64,000 nt of DNA. Origin: Amoebophrya sp. A120 (Eukaryota; Sar; Dinophyceae; Syndiniales; Amoebophryaceae). The translations under genes and the position numbers were made by a program. The stretch is from positions 3,800,265 through 3,864,264 of the forward strand of contig CAJINV010000007.1 of the NCBI GenBank assembly GCA_905178155.1. The letters are read 5' to 3'. Below, in pieces: positions 35,001 to 46,432 of the stretch (the first letter of the stretch is position 1; every line of letters starts with the position of its first letter). The notes under the pieces were generated by a model, which had not been told where the DNA came from, did not search any database, and worked only from the letters and a program-made list of their open reading frames with translations.

Positions 35001-38000
35001 CTTGCCAGCCCAGCACTGTACAACCCATATAGTACAACGAGTACGACATCCCGCACGCACAGTCTCCCCGGGCCGCATAGCATGGCAGGGTCAACGCTTG
35101 CCCCTCCGCCACCTTGTGCTTCCGCGGCAGCAAGCCAAAGGTACCGGAGCACCTCCCGGCCGCCGCAGCTGCCACCGCAAATTGGATCATCGCAGATGAT
35201 GTTGAGTCAGCAAGACGGGCTGTCTGCCTCGGAACTGCGCAGATTACACAGTGAGGCAGCGAAGACCCCGAAGAGCTACGCTGGCGGTGGAGGTGGAGGG
35301 GGCTTTCTTACCAGCGCCAGTCTCGGGCTGAACCTGCAATTGGGCGGAGCTGCTACGGTCAGAACGGCATCCGGGTCGTCAACTTCTCGAACACCAGTGA
35401 AGCAAACGGGGACCGGCGCTAGTGGAACCTCTAGTACTACCAGCACGCTGTCGTTTCTGCAGTCCGCGGTTGCGCACTGTATCCAGAAGACGCCCATCAT
35501 CAATTGCGGGCAAAATAGCAAGGCAAACCAATACGGTGGCTCCGCAAATCTCCGCTCTCCCTCTGCACACTCCGCGATGCTGGAGGAGCAGCACATTTCC
35601 TACACGCAGGCCCGGGACCGCTTCGAACAGATGGCGCAACACAACAAATCGCCGTTCCTGTCGAAAAACCAGGTGTCCATTGTGGAGTACCAAAACCAAT
35701 TCAATTGGAAAACCGGGGGGAAATTCAAAGAAGTGATGACCTTGTTTGACGACGAAAATGATGCACGCGTTGATCATCAACACGGACATTTGTTGAGCTA
35801 CGGCAGCTCCTCCTGCAGCACAACCAGGAACAACGATAGCAGTACAACTGTTTATTGCAAAGCCGTGAGTTACGAGGACTACACCGAGTTTCACTTTGCG
35901 GAGGAAGTTTTATTGGAAGGCAACGTATGCATCACCTGTTACCAACACGTCGACCACACAAGTAGCAACCTGCTTCCGCTCTGGCACTACTTCTTCCACA
36001 CAAACTTCCTTCCGGATCTGGTTGCGAGTTGCGCTCTTGCGGACACCTCAGGGAGGAGCAGCAACGACGATGCTAGTGTCACAAACATGCTCAATCTGGC
36101 GCTCAGGAGAGAAGATGTCGACCACGTGCTTGCGGACAAAAACCACGCCAACAATCTTCACGCTGTCTGCAGCTTCCAAGCGTTGGACCCGGAAGATGAG
36201 GTCGATCCAAAGTGGCTAGCGTCAGCCTCAACGCAACAACATCACTTGCAACTCAGAGATGTGGTGTCATCAAGTGAACAGCAGCAGTCTGCAATAGCCG
36301 GCCGAAGCAACAGCAAGACGTTCACCTCGATTGAAAACGGGGTGCTCCAGATGAAAACGACAGTCGGCGTGATCCAGAATGGCATTGCGAGGGTGGAAGT
36401 CGTTCCTGTGTCCGCGTCCTCGACTTCTTCTACGTCAAACGGAATAAAGAGAAGCACTAGCAGATCTTCGTCCGCGAAAAACAGCCCTGCGACGGAAACG
36501 GCATTGCCCTCGCCGGTCTCCTCGTCGCCCGCACGGGTGCACAAGGGTTCGTCGATGAATACGAGGAGGGAAAACACTATCCATCATCTCCTCTTCCCGA
36601 CAATACCAAATCTGGAAAAAACCCATCTTCTTTTCCGTAAACGACACCACTGTGCACCGAGCATGAAGGAACTCCGGCTGCTGCTTGCGGACAGGGAGTT
36701 GTTTGCCGGTTCGAAGGTGCAACAAGTGCAAAATTTGGAGGCGAAGGAAAAAGCGGAAATTTTGAAGCTGGCGTTGCAGATGTGCAGCAACGATCTGGAA
36801 AAGGCACTGGAGGTTTTGGAAACCGTTTTTTCTCTGAACACAAACCCCTTTGTCAAGAAGCTGGCCGCAAAACGGGAAGTCGCAGCGCAACGTGCAGCGG
36901 CCAGGAAGCTGTTGCGAGAGAAGTTGTCTTCTAGTGGTGGGGCAAAAGTAGAAGCAGAGACCACAACGTCGCCAGGGAGGAGATGCGGGGCTATGCATAG
37001 TCCACACGACAGAACTCATTCTGGTGAAATAACAGGGAGCAGTACAGCTAGAATCGAGGCCGGAAAAACCACCAGTTTGCATAGGACGCGATCCGCGGCG
37101 CCTGTGCCGTCCAGGCTGTCAGAGTCTGAATCAACTAGTCTGGGTGCTCGGCCCTCGCGTTTAGCGGTGACGCCAAATTTGGAAAAGCGAGACGCCGCAG
37201 GTGTGCTGCCAGGGTGTGAAATACGCGAGCAGGAACGGCAGGCCGACAAGAATGACCAGTCCGCCTCCGTTTCGACGAGCAGCACGGTGGAACAAGCGAA
37301 AGCCAAGTTCTTACCCGGCTCTCGCATCCTCGGCGACCGGCCCCCAAGACCACCGCCAGTGGCATCGAAAAGTGTTCTTGGAGCAGCAAGCACCGTCACG
37401 CAGGCGGTCGAGCGGGAGCTGTCTCCTCCGGAACGAGCGACGTTGAGCGGCCCTGCGTCCGCCGTAGTTGCTGTTACGGGAGGTGTTGCTCGTGATCATG
37501 CTGGGCGGGACGACCTCCCCTTTTCAGAAATCACCGCAACTTCACAAACACAAGTGATTGTCGGAACTTCACCTTCCTCGTCCTCGAGAGTCGTGCCGCC
37601 AGAACTAGTGCCACCGGAGGAGGTACGACACGCTGATTGTTAAGATGATGCACAGGCATCAATATCAAAATGCTGTTGGCTATCGCCTGCACCTTTTGCT
37701 TTTGCATGCACGGTCCCATTGTGCATTGTGATTGTGATCCGCTTTCTTGAGTCCTCCGACATTCTCCTTTTATTCCTTGGACTCGTAAACAAAAAAAAAC
37801 CTCAAAACGTCAAGGTCTTATCCTCTTCATCACGCCGCACCCTGGAGCAGCAGCCGCGACCCCAGGGTGCCCTTGGAGGAAGGAGTGCGACAGAGGCTGA
37901 TCTTCTGACGCCGGCACTTTCCTCAAGGCAAGGGTCACCGGTCCACGTCAAGGAGCCTCCAGATAAAGGCGCTTCCGATCCTGTTGTTTCCGGTGCGGGT

Positions 38001-41000
38001 ACACAGCCGCTGCAACCGGAGCGCTCTCCTCCTCAGACGACGACTGGAACGTCGTCGAGCACGATGAAGTCGAAGCTTCTTGTCCACTCCTCCCCAAAAC
38101 TTGACGCGCTGCGGAACCAGTTGTACGTGCCGCGCCCGCCGCCGCCACGACAGAAGAGCGCTGATGCAGGAACTTCCGGCTTGCAATTTCTCCCCGGTAG
38201 CCCGCCACGCTCTCCCGGGTTGTCGACCCGGCCTGCTGGCACTGTTCGTGCTGGCGTGTTGCCTGCGAAAACCGATGGCGTGTTGCAAGGACAACATGGA
38301 CAAGTTTCGCGGCTTCGCGATGTTGTTGGACATCAGACGCAAACGCCACAGCTGCATCCGACAGGCGGCGCAAACAGCGAAAGAACTCCCACGGTGTCGG
38401 CGTCCTCTGCACGTTCGATGTACCAGCGGAAGAGCCTTCCAGCCGCGCCATTGCCACCACCGCACGCGCTGCTATCGCCGGCGAAAAGTGTTAGTGGTCA
38501 ACATCAATTTGCTGGTGGAACCTACGCGAAGGAGCACGAATCCTGGTGTTTGACCTCGGAAAAGATTGGCGGAGCCTACCAGTCCTCCAGACCGCCGGAG
38601 AGAGTGGCAACCAGCGATGACCATGAGGCAAGAACATCTGCCGCTGGTGGAACTCATCGTGTGGAGGAAAACGTCGGACAAGCCAGCGGACAAGGGTCCT
38701 TCGAGGGTCGGAGGGTGGACTCTTCACGCATTCAGGACTCACTGGAGCTTCCAGGAACTCGGCTACAGGCGCCACTTGGGAGGCACCAGACGGACCACAG
38801 AGAGAAATTGCACGCCAGCTCTTGTACTACTGAAACGAGCGCAGGACTTACTGCTGTTGTTCATCGTGATCATCCTGTGGCACCAGAGCAAGTGCTTGCA
38901 TCTGGGTCCGCTTCATCTTCACGTGTTCTTGGGGCCGCTGCTGGTGAAGAACCAGAGCAGCTCGTCTTAGTACCTGCCACGGTGCATGTCCAATCTTCGC
39001 ATCCGCCACAGCAGTCGCCAACTTCATCTGCCAGCACGCAGCCGGGTGCTCCTTCGATGACGAAGCGACCTCCGCTGCCGCCGAGCGGATCGCCGGTTTC
39101 GAACCAAGGAGCTGGTCGTCAACCTCCTCAACCCGATCAGCGCGTCGTCCTTCTCCCAGCCAACGGGCAGCAGCAGCCACCACTGGCAATGCAAGACGAC
39201 AGGGGGGAACCGGTTTCAGCTTCAGGAGTTGCCTTGGTCAATAGCAGCACCGGCACTTGTTTTCCCAATAGCAAGCCCCCGGTGGAGCAGCTGCACCAGC
39301 ACACTCAGCCGCACGTCAGCATCACATCTTCCTCGACGCGCACGACCTCCTGCTCTATCGCGTCCGTCTCATCCATTCTCGACAGTCTGGACCCGAACGC
39401 AGTCGACGACGACCCGCTGCTGGCACTGGTGCAAACTAGTGGAAGTCAAAGTCGCAAGTCGTCTTTGCAGGACCACGTCGATCTGCCGCCGGACCGAAAC
39501 GTCTTACGAAACCAGGATGAAACTGCGCGCCAGCCTGTACCTGTAGATAGCGATGGTGGAACGAGCGGTGCAGTCGTGGCAAGCGGACCTCCAGCTTTCA
39601 CGGCCAGCACGAGTGCGGCCTTCGACGCGCTGTCGCAGCCTCTGGTGCTGAAGTCCAGAAGTCCGTCTGGTTCTCCGGGAGCAACGCCACTGCAGCAAGA
39701 CGGACACCTGAACCAACAGCACTTGAAGAAAGCTGGGACTAACTCGCCTTCATCGGTTCTTCCCTTTTCACAATCGCGATTGTCGTCACCTGCCGCCGCG
39801 GTCAATCCGTCCATAACGTCGCCACCGAGCACGTCACCCACTTCATGCACGGGCGGGCAGACAGTCAGTGTGCCAGAAGGTTTCAAGATCGCACTGGTCC
39901 CGGTTGCGCAAGCGACGGCGAGTAAGGAGCCCTCTCTCGTCGGCGATGCAGGTAAAGGCGATCTTGCGGCGAGCGCAAAAGCTGCAATGGCGGAAGATGA
40001 CGAGCATGTTGGCGGCTCCGCAAAAGGAAAATCGGGACAGGAAAAGGGTCTTGGTGGAAAAGAGAATCTGCAGCTAGGTGGAAAGAAGGGCAAGCCGCCG
40101 AGCGCACCGCCTGCGAAAGGAGGTACTTCCAAAGAAACCTCCTCGAAAGGGGCTTCTTCCAAGCCCGCCCCACCCGCGAAGGGCAAGCCAGAGCCCCCAG
40201 GCAAGGGAGCAAAGCCGGCGCCACCGGCGAAGGGCGGGAAAAAGGGGGCTCCGGCGTGTCCACCAACCGGGGCGGGGGGAGCGAAGGGCGCGAGCAAAGG
40301 CGCGGGGAAGAAAGGGAATAACTCGACTGCAGCAGGGAAGAACTCTGCGACAGCGGCGAAGAAGCGGCCTGGGTTTCTTCCCCTCGGAAAACAGCTCTTC
40401 TGGACCGACACTTCGCACGAGGCCACGGGAAAGCACACAATCTGGGAGGCGCGGATCTCCGCGGATTTGAAGGCGCAGCTTTTCGACGACGTCGAGGAGT
40501 CTGACTCGGACGCAAGCAGCAACACGACTGAGGACGACGAAGACAGAAATGAAGGCACTGCAATGTTGCTGGATAAGACGAACAAGCCGCTTTCCTCTGC
40601 CTCCAGACTGAGCTGCGAGAGTACCAGTAGAACAAGCTCTTGCACAGAGGCTGGCGCTCCTGATGGTGAAAAGATCGATGGTGCACAGCGCGAATCAACA
40701 ATATCCCGCTCGGGTGGAACAACTGCGAACGCAATCGTGCTGGACCAAGGGCTGCATCGTCCAGACGACGGCGAAAGTGGTGTTCTGGAGCGGAAAAATT
40801 CGGGTCTCGACGCTTTGTCCGTCGGCGACAACGATCCTGATTTCGTCCCGTCAGACAAAGAGATCACGGACGCTTCGAGCACGACCACCGCCAGCACACG
40901 ACACCCCGCGGAAAATACCGCTCCGGACGCCAGCTTGTCACAGAAACGGAAAAATCTCGACAAGAAGCTCGCGAACCGCGAGCGCCACGACCTGAAGTCG

Positions 41001-43754
41001 ATCGGGTCCTTCGCCGCGGAACTGCAGAAAAAGTACGGGTTCCGAGTGCGCAAATCGAAGAACAGCAAAAATGACAGCTCGGATGACGAGGGAACCGCAT
41101 CGGGCCGAAAAGGCGGCGCAGGAAAGAACGGGCAGAACGGCGGTGGAGGCAAGGGCGCGGACGGGAATGGCAAGGGTGCAAACAAGAAAGGGAAGAAGCA
41201 CGAGGAGCAAGCAATTCTCTCCCGCGATCGGCATTTGCAGATATCCGTCTGTCTCGCGAGACTGCCGCCCAAGGACCGGATTCTGGCGGATTTACAGGCT
41301 TGCACGTACCTGCACCGGATACGCGAGCAGCCTATTGTGGAAGAGCTACGCGAGCGGTACTTCGCGACGGCCGCGGAGAAGTCGGTGCAGGAGATGCTTG
41401 ACGCCGGGAGTCCGGCAAACAATTTTGGTGGAGGTGGTATCGACGAGCAAAGGGATCCCTTCCTGGCTTTGCCCTCAGATGTAGTTGTGAAGGAGGGCGG
41501 TGAGGACGCACTGGAAATGCTTGAAGAGAAGAGCTACATTGAAGGAGCAAGATCCAGCACGGTCGTGGCTGCAAGACCAGCTACGGCAGCGAATGTAGGA
41601 GCCGCAGATCTGGTTCAACTGCAAGAAGGGCCAGGAGCAGATACAGAGCGAGCCGCTCTTGAACTCGAACTCCAAGACAACACGAGCAAAAAACTGCGCC
41701 CTCTCTCCTTTTTCGTCCGCTATGACCAGGACGAGTTGGAGAATTACAAGCGGCTTTTCCCCACGGACGAGGAGATCAAGAAGATCAACCTTGTCCAGAG
41801 CCCCGAGCAGCTGCACCCGATCGAGCAGTTTGTGATCCAGCTGAAAAAAACCGTTCCCCGGCCCATCGAGCGCATCCGCCTGATGCAGTTTCAGCTCGAG
41901 ACGAGTCTCTGTTGCAACACCGACTACGCGGGGCACGCGTTCCTCCTGCAACAACGCAGGAAGCTGTTTTTCTCCCCTGGATCTTCGACTCTTCCGGGAC
42001 CTCTGGAAGCGATGTTGTTCTCCTCGGACCGGTTCATGCCGCTGCAGTTGCAGGGGAAGCACGCGCCACTGGTTTTGGCGGTGTTGTACGGAGGCTCCTG
42101 CTCGGGGGCGGGCCGCGCGGAGCGGCAAACACCGACGGCACGACGGAGTGCCCCGGGCGCGATGGTCGACGCGGCGGCCCTCGCGCGGATGACGGTGGCG
42201 ACCACGTTGCCCGAGCCGGTGCCGTCCATCACGGCGAGCGCGGTGACAACGATATCGGAATTCATCCAGGCGAACTCGGACGAGTGGCACAGCGTGACGC
42301 ACGCGAGCTCCCCGGGCGTGGAAGACGAAGCGGCAAACTTCTCCTGGTTTTTGCAGGCGGAGTTCGGAAATCTCGGTCCCAAGGCCGCGGGAGTGACCGG
42401 GCACGCGCGCGCGGTTATGCCGCTCGAAAATTTGCCGCCGGAACTGTTTCTTGCGTCCTCGTCCACCTCGAGTGCTGGAGCATCATCCTCAAATGCACAG
42501 CTTTACAGGGGAGGACTCGGCTCTAACCAGCAGAAGGATCAGTATCAAGATACGGTGTTGAAAGAGCTCCTTGCGATCGAAGCGGCTGTGTACGAGTGTT
42601 TGCACAGTAAGGCACTGCAGACCCTGCTGACGATGGTTTTGCTGCTTGGAAACTACGTCAATTACGGTGTCGACATCGTGGCGCACTCGACGGGGGCAGC
42701 TGCAAGTGGGCCTAGCTCCTCGTCGTCCTCCTCGTCTTCAGCGACCGAGGAGAAGGACAAGCAAGCAAGTGCGGCCGCTGAAAATAACCTGGACGGCAGT
42801 GGTGACTCGTGCCAAAAGCAACCGAGCGAAACGTCGGAGGGAGCGGAAACCGCAGCTAATGCGGAAAACGACGGGAGCAAGACGCCGTCCTCCTCTGCGA
42901 AGGGCGATTTAGACGATCTCCTGCACACGAAGTCTTTTGCCATCGGCAGTTTGAAGAAGCTTCGCGAAATGAAGATTCAGGGGCAGAAAGGAGAGGTATG
43001 GATAACTTTCATGATTTCTTTCTTCAATTCACGATGAATTCGCACGGACTTCTGCGCCGGCTCCTGTCGCTTATATCTTTATGTTGCAAGTCCAAGTTGC
43101 CATTGCTTTGCATGACCGGTCTGCATACTGGTTTTCACTATTTTTGTCATTCAGGTCGACATGCTAACGTTCCTGGTCCACCGCCTCCCGCCCGACTTGA
43201 ATGAGCAGCTGAAATCCGAGCTGCACTACGTCCTGGCGGTTTCCAACAGCATCGATTTCGCTGACGTCCGGGAGAAATTGAAACTCTTCAACGACAATTT
43301 GAATTTTGCGACCCGGGAAATTGCCAAGGCACCAACAGCGGTCATACCAGCGGGAGTTCCGGTAGCTGTACAAGTACAACAATCGTCAGCCACTGGGGGA
43401 AAAAAGGACGAAGACAGTGTTCCTGCGACAAACACTAACGAGTCCGCCCCCCCACGGCCTCTGTACAGCGCAGCTTGCATCGACGACATCAAGGACAGCA
43501 TCCAGCGGGGTGAGCAGAGGAGAATCCTGCTCCAGGCCCTGTTCGGCTACACGGACCTGCTGGGGCGCTACCTGGTGCGGTATTTTGCGGAGGACAAAAA
43601 TAAGGAGACTTGTGAGACGTTTTTCAAAAACCTCGGGTCCTTCCTGCGCGACTTCGACGCCGCCGCGAAGAAAAGCCGGAAGGAACGGGAGAAACGGCCG
43701 AAGACTTCGTCGGCTGCGTTTTCGAGAAGGGAGGCCAGGAGGGGGACGAGGTGA
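32085..43754 (+). CDS. giant formin: PTEN-like pseudophosphatase/C2 module plus FH2 actin-nucleation domain
   Basis: Exons 32085-37622, about 37815-42995 and 43155-43754 total roughly 3772 residues. The second intron (GTATGG...TTCAG) is firm; the first has a clear donor but an uncertain acceptor. N-terminally, residues about 34-75, 125-145, 228-272 and 620-640 match the PTEN-like domain of class II formins. Its P-loop reads NVAFVHFKDSSYYN, so catalytic Cys and Arg are missing. A C2-like part lies near 1261-1311 (EEVLLEGNVCITCYQH, then LWHYFFHTNFLPD). The FH1 region is weak: PPAKG repeats near 2603-2665 rather than polyproline. FH2 starts at GKQLFWTD (about 2700) and continues with LQISVCLARLPPKDRILADL, HPIEQFVIQLKK, LLTMVLLLGNYVNYG and KSFAIGSLKKL, split by several disordered insertions. 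Formins nucleate and elongate actin filaments. Membrane targeting by the PTEN/C2 part is inferred. Confidence 0.85.
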
Positions 43755-44987
43755 AAGTTGGACATCTTGTTGACTACCTGCCAGTGCCAGCATTGAGTTT
43801 GTCGTTTCCTTCAATTAGTGTTGGGGTTGGCCATAAATGTACTTAATATGCTGCCTACCGTGACCGTCGCTACCATCTGGTGCCTGTGGGGTTACGTATT
43901 TGATTCGCGTGTTGACGCATTCGCAGGCCCTGAAGATGCTTAGCTTTCCTTCGCAGTTATTTTGCCGGCTTTACCTACTTTTTAACTTTTTGAACCTTTC
44001 CTGTAGCTATTCCAGACCGTGACAATACAAGAACTACTACCCTTTTATTATAAAGAAAAAAGTTACTCACGCGAGCTTTACGTCATTTTTGCACCTTAGT
44101 TTATTTTGCGTCGAATCGGAACAAACTTTGGATACATGGAGTGCTAGCTTGTATTTTTGCGGTAGTGTGGTGCTTTTGTGTTGCCATAGAATGCCGAACC
44201 GTGGCGGATTTTGCACGAGAAAAAACTCTACGTACTCTATACGTAACAAGCAACCTTCAGACTCAACTTGTGAAGTGCTAAGCAGAAAGAAGAGAGACAA
44301 CTACAATTTTACCTATCAACCTCAGAATTTCTTGGGAATGATCCAATACCAATCTTATTTTTTTCACTAAAACATAACGCCCGGAAAGCATGACGCGGGT
44401 GCTATCTGACTCAGCAACGCTCTATCTTGAAGAGCCGTACGATGTCGAAAAAGGCTTTATCAACCTCTAAGTAGTGATAATAAGCGCGACCTCAGTGCGG
44501 TTTCTGTTGAGATGATTTATTGCGCCTCGTTTTCATCCCGGTGGATTTTATGGGATGGACAAAAGTAGGCAGCCGCGCAACAACCCGATGCAGTGACAGC
44601 CTTCAATTTGCGGGCAGCAGCTGGAGCACAACCAGGAGGAGCTCACAGCTGTCATCGTGTTCACGGTATATTGGCAAGAGGTCGTCCAGCAGCTGCTGCT
44701 GCAGTCGCCGTCGTGTATTGGCGTTTTGGAGATCAAGATCAAAAGGGGCAAGACAACCTTCGCAGGCTGAACGTTAAAGATGTTTTGGCTTGATGGATCA
44801 TAGCGATGTTAGAGCTAGATGACATCAGAAGATGCAGCTTGATTCACGGTGCCTTGAAGCAGGTCGAAGAAGAGTATAATTTGATGCCCTGTAGAAGAAT
44901 CGTAGGTATATTCAGTTTAATTATTTCTGCGCGAAACAGATCAAGACACAACTTTTACACATTGTCACCATTTTGCCATCAAGCCTG
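43755..44987. other. intergenic; possible short upstream exon at 44806-44862
   Basis: Mostly AT-rich without genes. An ATG at 44806 opens MLELDDIRRCSLIHGALKQ, followed by a GT donor; joining it to an acceptor at 44939 keeps frame with the next gene (77-nt intron) and adds about 35 residues. A later donor at 44902 would give only a 38-nt intron. This is plausible but unproven. Confidence 0.4.
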
Positions 44988-45734
44988 ATGTGCGACAAAA
45001 TGGCAGCTTGGATGACGTATAACGAGCATGTTCTCGAGCAGGCCTGGGAGCTCGCCGCCACCAAATTGAGCGACTTGATAGCGGGATACGAAAGTGGAGT
45101 AGATCGTGTTCGGGTCAAACGATTGATTGAACGCCAGGAGGACTTTCCGACGTTTTATTCGAGGTTCCTGCAGGAAGTGGAGCAACGTCTCGTTGACAGC
45201 ACAATTAAAGCAATGGAGGATAGTTTGGGAGACGTGTTGCAATTTCCCGACGAACTGATTCTCAAGATCAACGAATTCCTACCTTTCACCACCCACCATG
45301 AATCCGCACAGTTGCTGGACCCGTGGATCCCGCGAATGCTACCGGTCATTTTGCCTGCTCGTCTCAACTCAATGCCAAAGGAAGTTCTGTACCAGTTTTG
45401 TGCTTCCAAGCTCGAGCACGATCTGCAGCTGTGGCGGAATTCGGAGAAGTTGAAAATTGCACAGAAGGTTCAGGAAAAGGCCGCTGCGGGTGAGAAGAGA
45501 CGTAGAATCAATATCAACTATCGGCGCCACGACCGCGTGCTTGACGAAGCGTGCGACCTTCAACTGCGACCGTGTCCATCTATTCCGCAGTGGCTACGGG
45601 AATTCGACCTGTCCAGGAAGCAAGCGGGTGCCGAAGTGGGAGAAATCATGGATGTGTTTGTTGCCGCGGGCTACAAAGTTGATCAGAGGGCACCGGGACA
45701 GTCGCATCTTTGTGACATCCAGCTGTCGTGGTAA
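44988..45734 (+). CDS. hypothetical protein, 248 residues
   Basis: The frame opens at ATG 44988 (MCDKMAAWMTYNEHVLEQAW) and runs to a TAA at 45732-45734; an extra upstream exon from 44806 is possible. The sequence is mostly helical and well folded in appearance: LEQAWELAATKLSDLIAGYE, FPTFYSRFLQEVEQRLVDST, then LQFPDELILKINEFLPF and a Lys/Arg-rich segment (EKRRRININYRRHDRVLDEA). It ends with HLCDIQLSW. No domain is recognised. Codon use and the absence of low-complexity sequence separate it from its neighbours, and it lies in the same orientation. Confidence 0.6.
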   Translation: MCDKMAAWMTYNEHVLEQAWELAATKLSDLIAGYESGVDRVRVKRLIERQEDFPTFYSRFLQEVEQRLVDSTIKAMEDSLGDVLQFPDELILKINEFLPFTTHHESAQLLDPWIPRMLPVILPARLNSMPKEVLYQFCASKLEHDLQLWRNSEKLKIAQKVQEKAAAGEKRRRININYRRHDRVLDEACDLQLRPCPSIPQWLREFDLSRKQAGAEVGEIMDVFVAAGYKVDQRAPGQSHLCDIQLSW

Positions 45735-46432
45735 AATGATATCTCCTTTTCGACGAATTGGCGGAGGGCGTTAGAGATTGAAGAATTTTACGCGAAGTCA
45801 GTCTGTTGCTTACTTACTTCTTTTGGGATCTTGGTCTTTCACGTGGTAAAGAACAACTTCCAAGATACTGCCAGACAGCAGGTGGAATGGCGCGCTCGCT
45901 CTTGCTATTGATCAAATCCTTACCAGTCTTGTCGACCAGCTCGCAGACAGTATCACATCAGTGATTTTGTTGAGTTGCTCTGTAGAGTCAGTGCCGCCAG
46001 TTTCTAGCGACAACATCGCATTGCTCGTTTAGCATGAAGTGCCTTCTTTTTCACGACAGACAAACAGTGTGAGGGGACGTCAAACACTTGAGACAATGAT
46101 TCCGCAACAAGGGTTGTGCGGCTCACGACCGGCATTGGCTGCACTTCCAATATCTATGTAGGAGTTTCACCGGATCCGGAGAATGGAAAAGAAAGACACT
46201 TCGTTGGTATCTTCTTCGGAGAGACGAAGCATTCAAACTTGGAGTGCACGAAACGAATTTTTGCGTTTTTCGTGAGGAGTCTTGAAGTATTTTTTTACCA
46301 TTTTACTTAGTAACGTTTTCGCAGAGCGAGACAGAACAGCCGCAGGAGTGTGTGGCAGACCCGTGAGACGACCCAGAAATACGCCAGAGGGGAGCTCGTC
46401 AAACGTAGCACTCGGCACTTCTAGAAGCAAAG
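45735..46432. other. intergenic, no gene seen
   Basis: Short frames only. A possible 5' extension of the next gene's frame is not supported by a start codon or splice sites. Confidence 0.5.

Noticed and set aside
39446-41422. 658-codon open frame on the minus strand
   Set aside because: It lies wholly antisense to formin exon 2, which has recognisable FH2 motifs; Ser/Phe/Pro-rich content is what the reverse of GC-biased codons gives.
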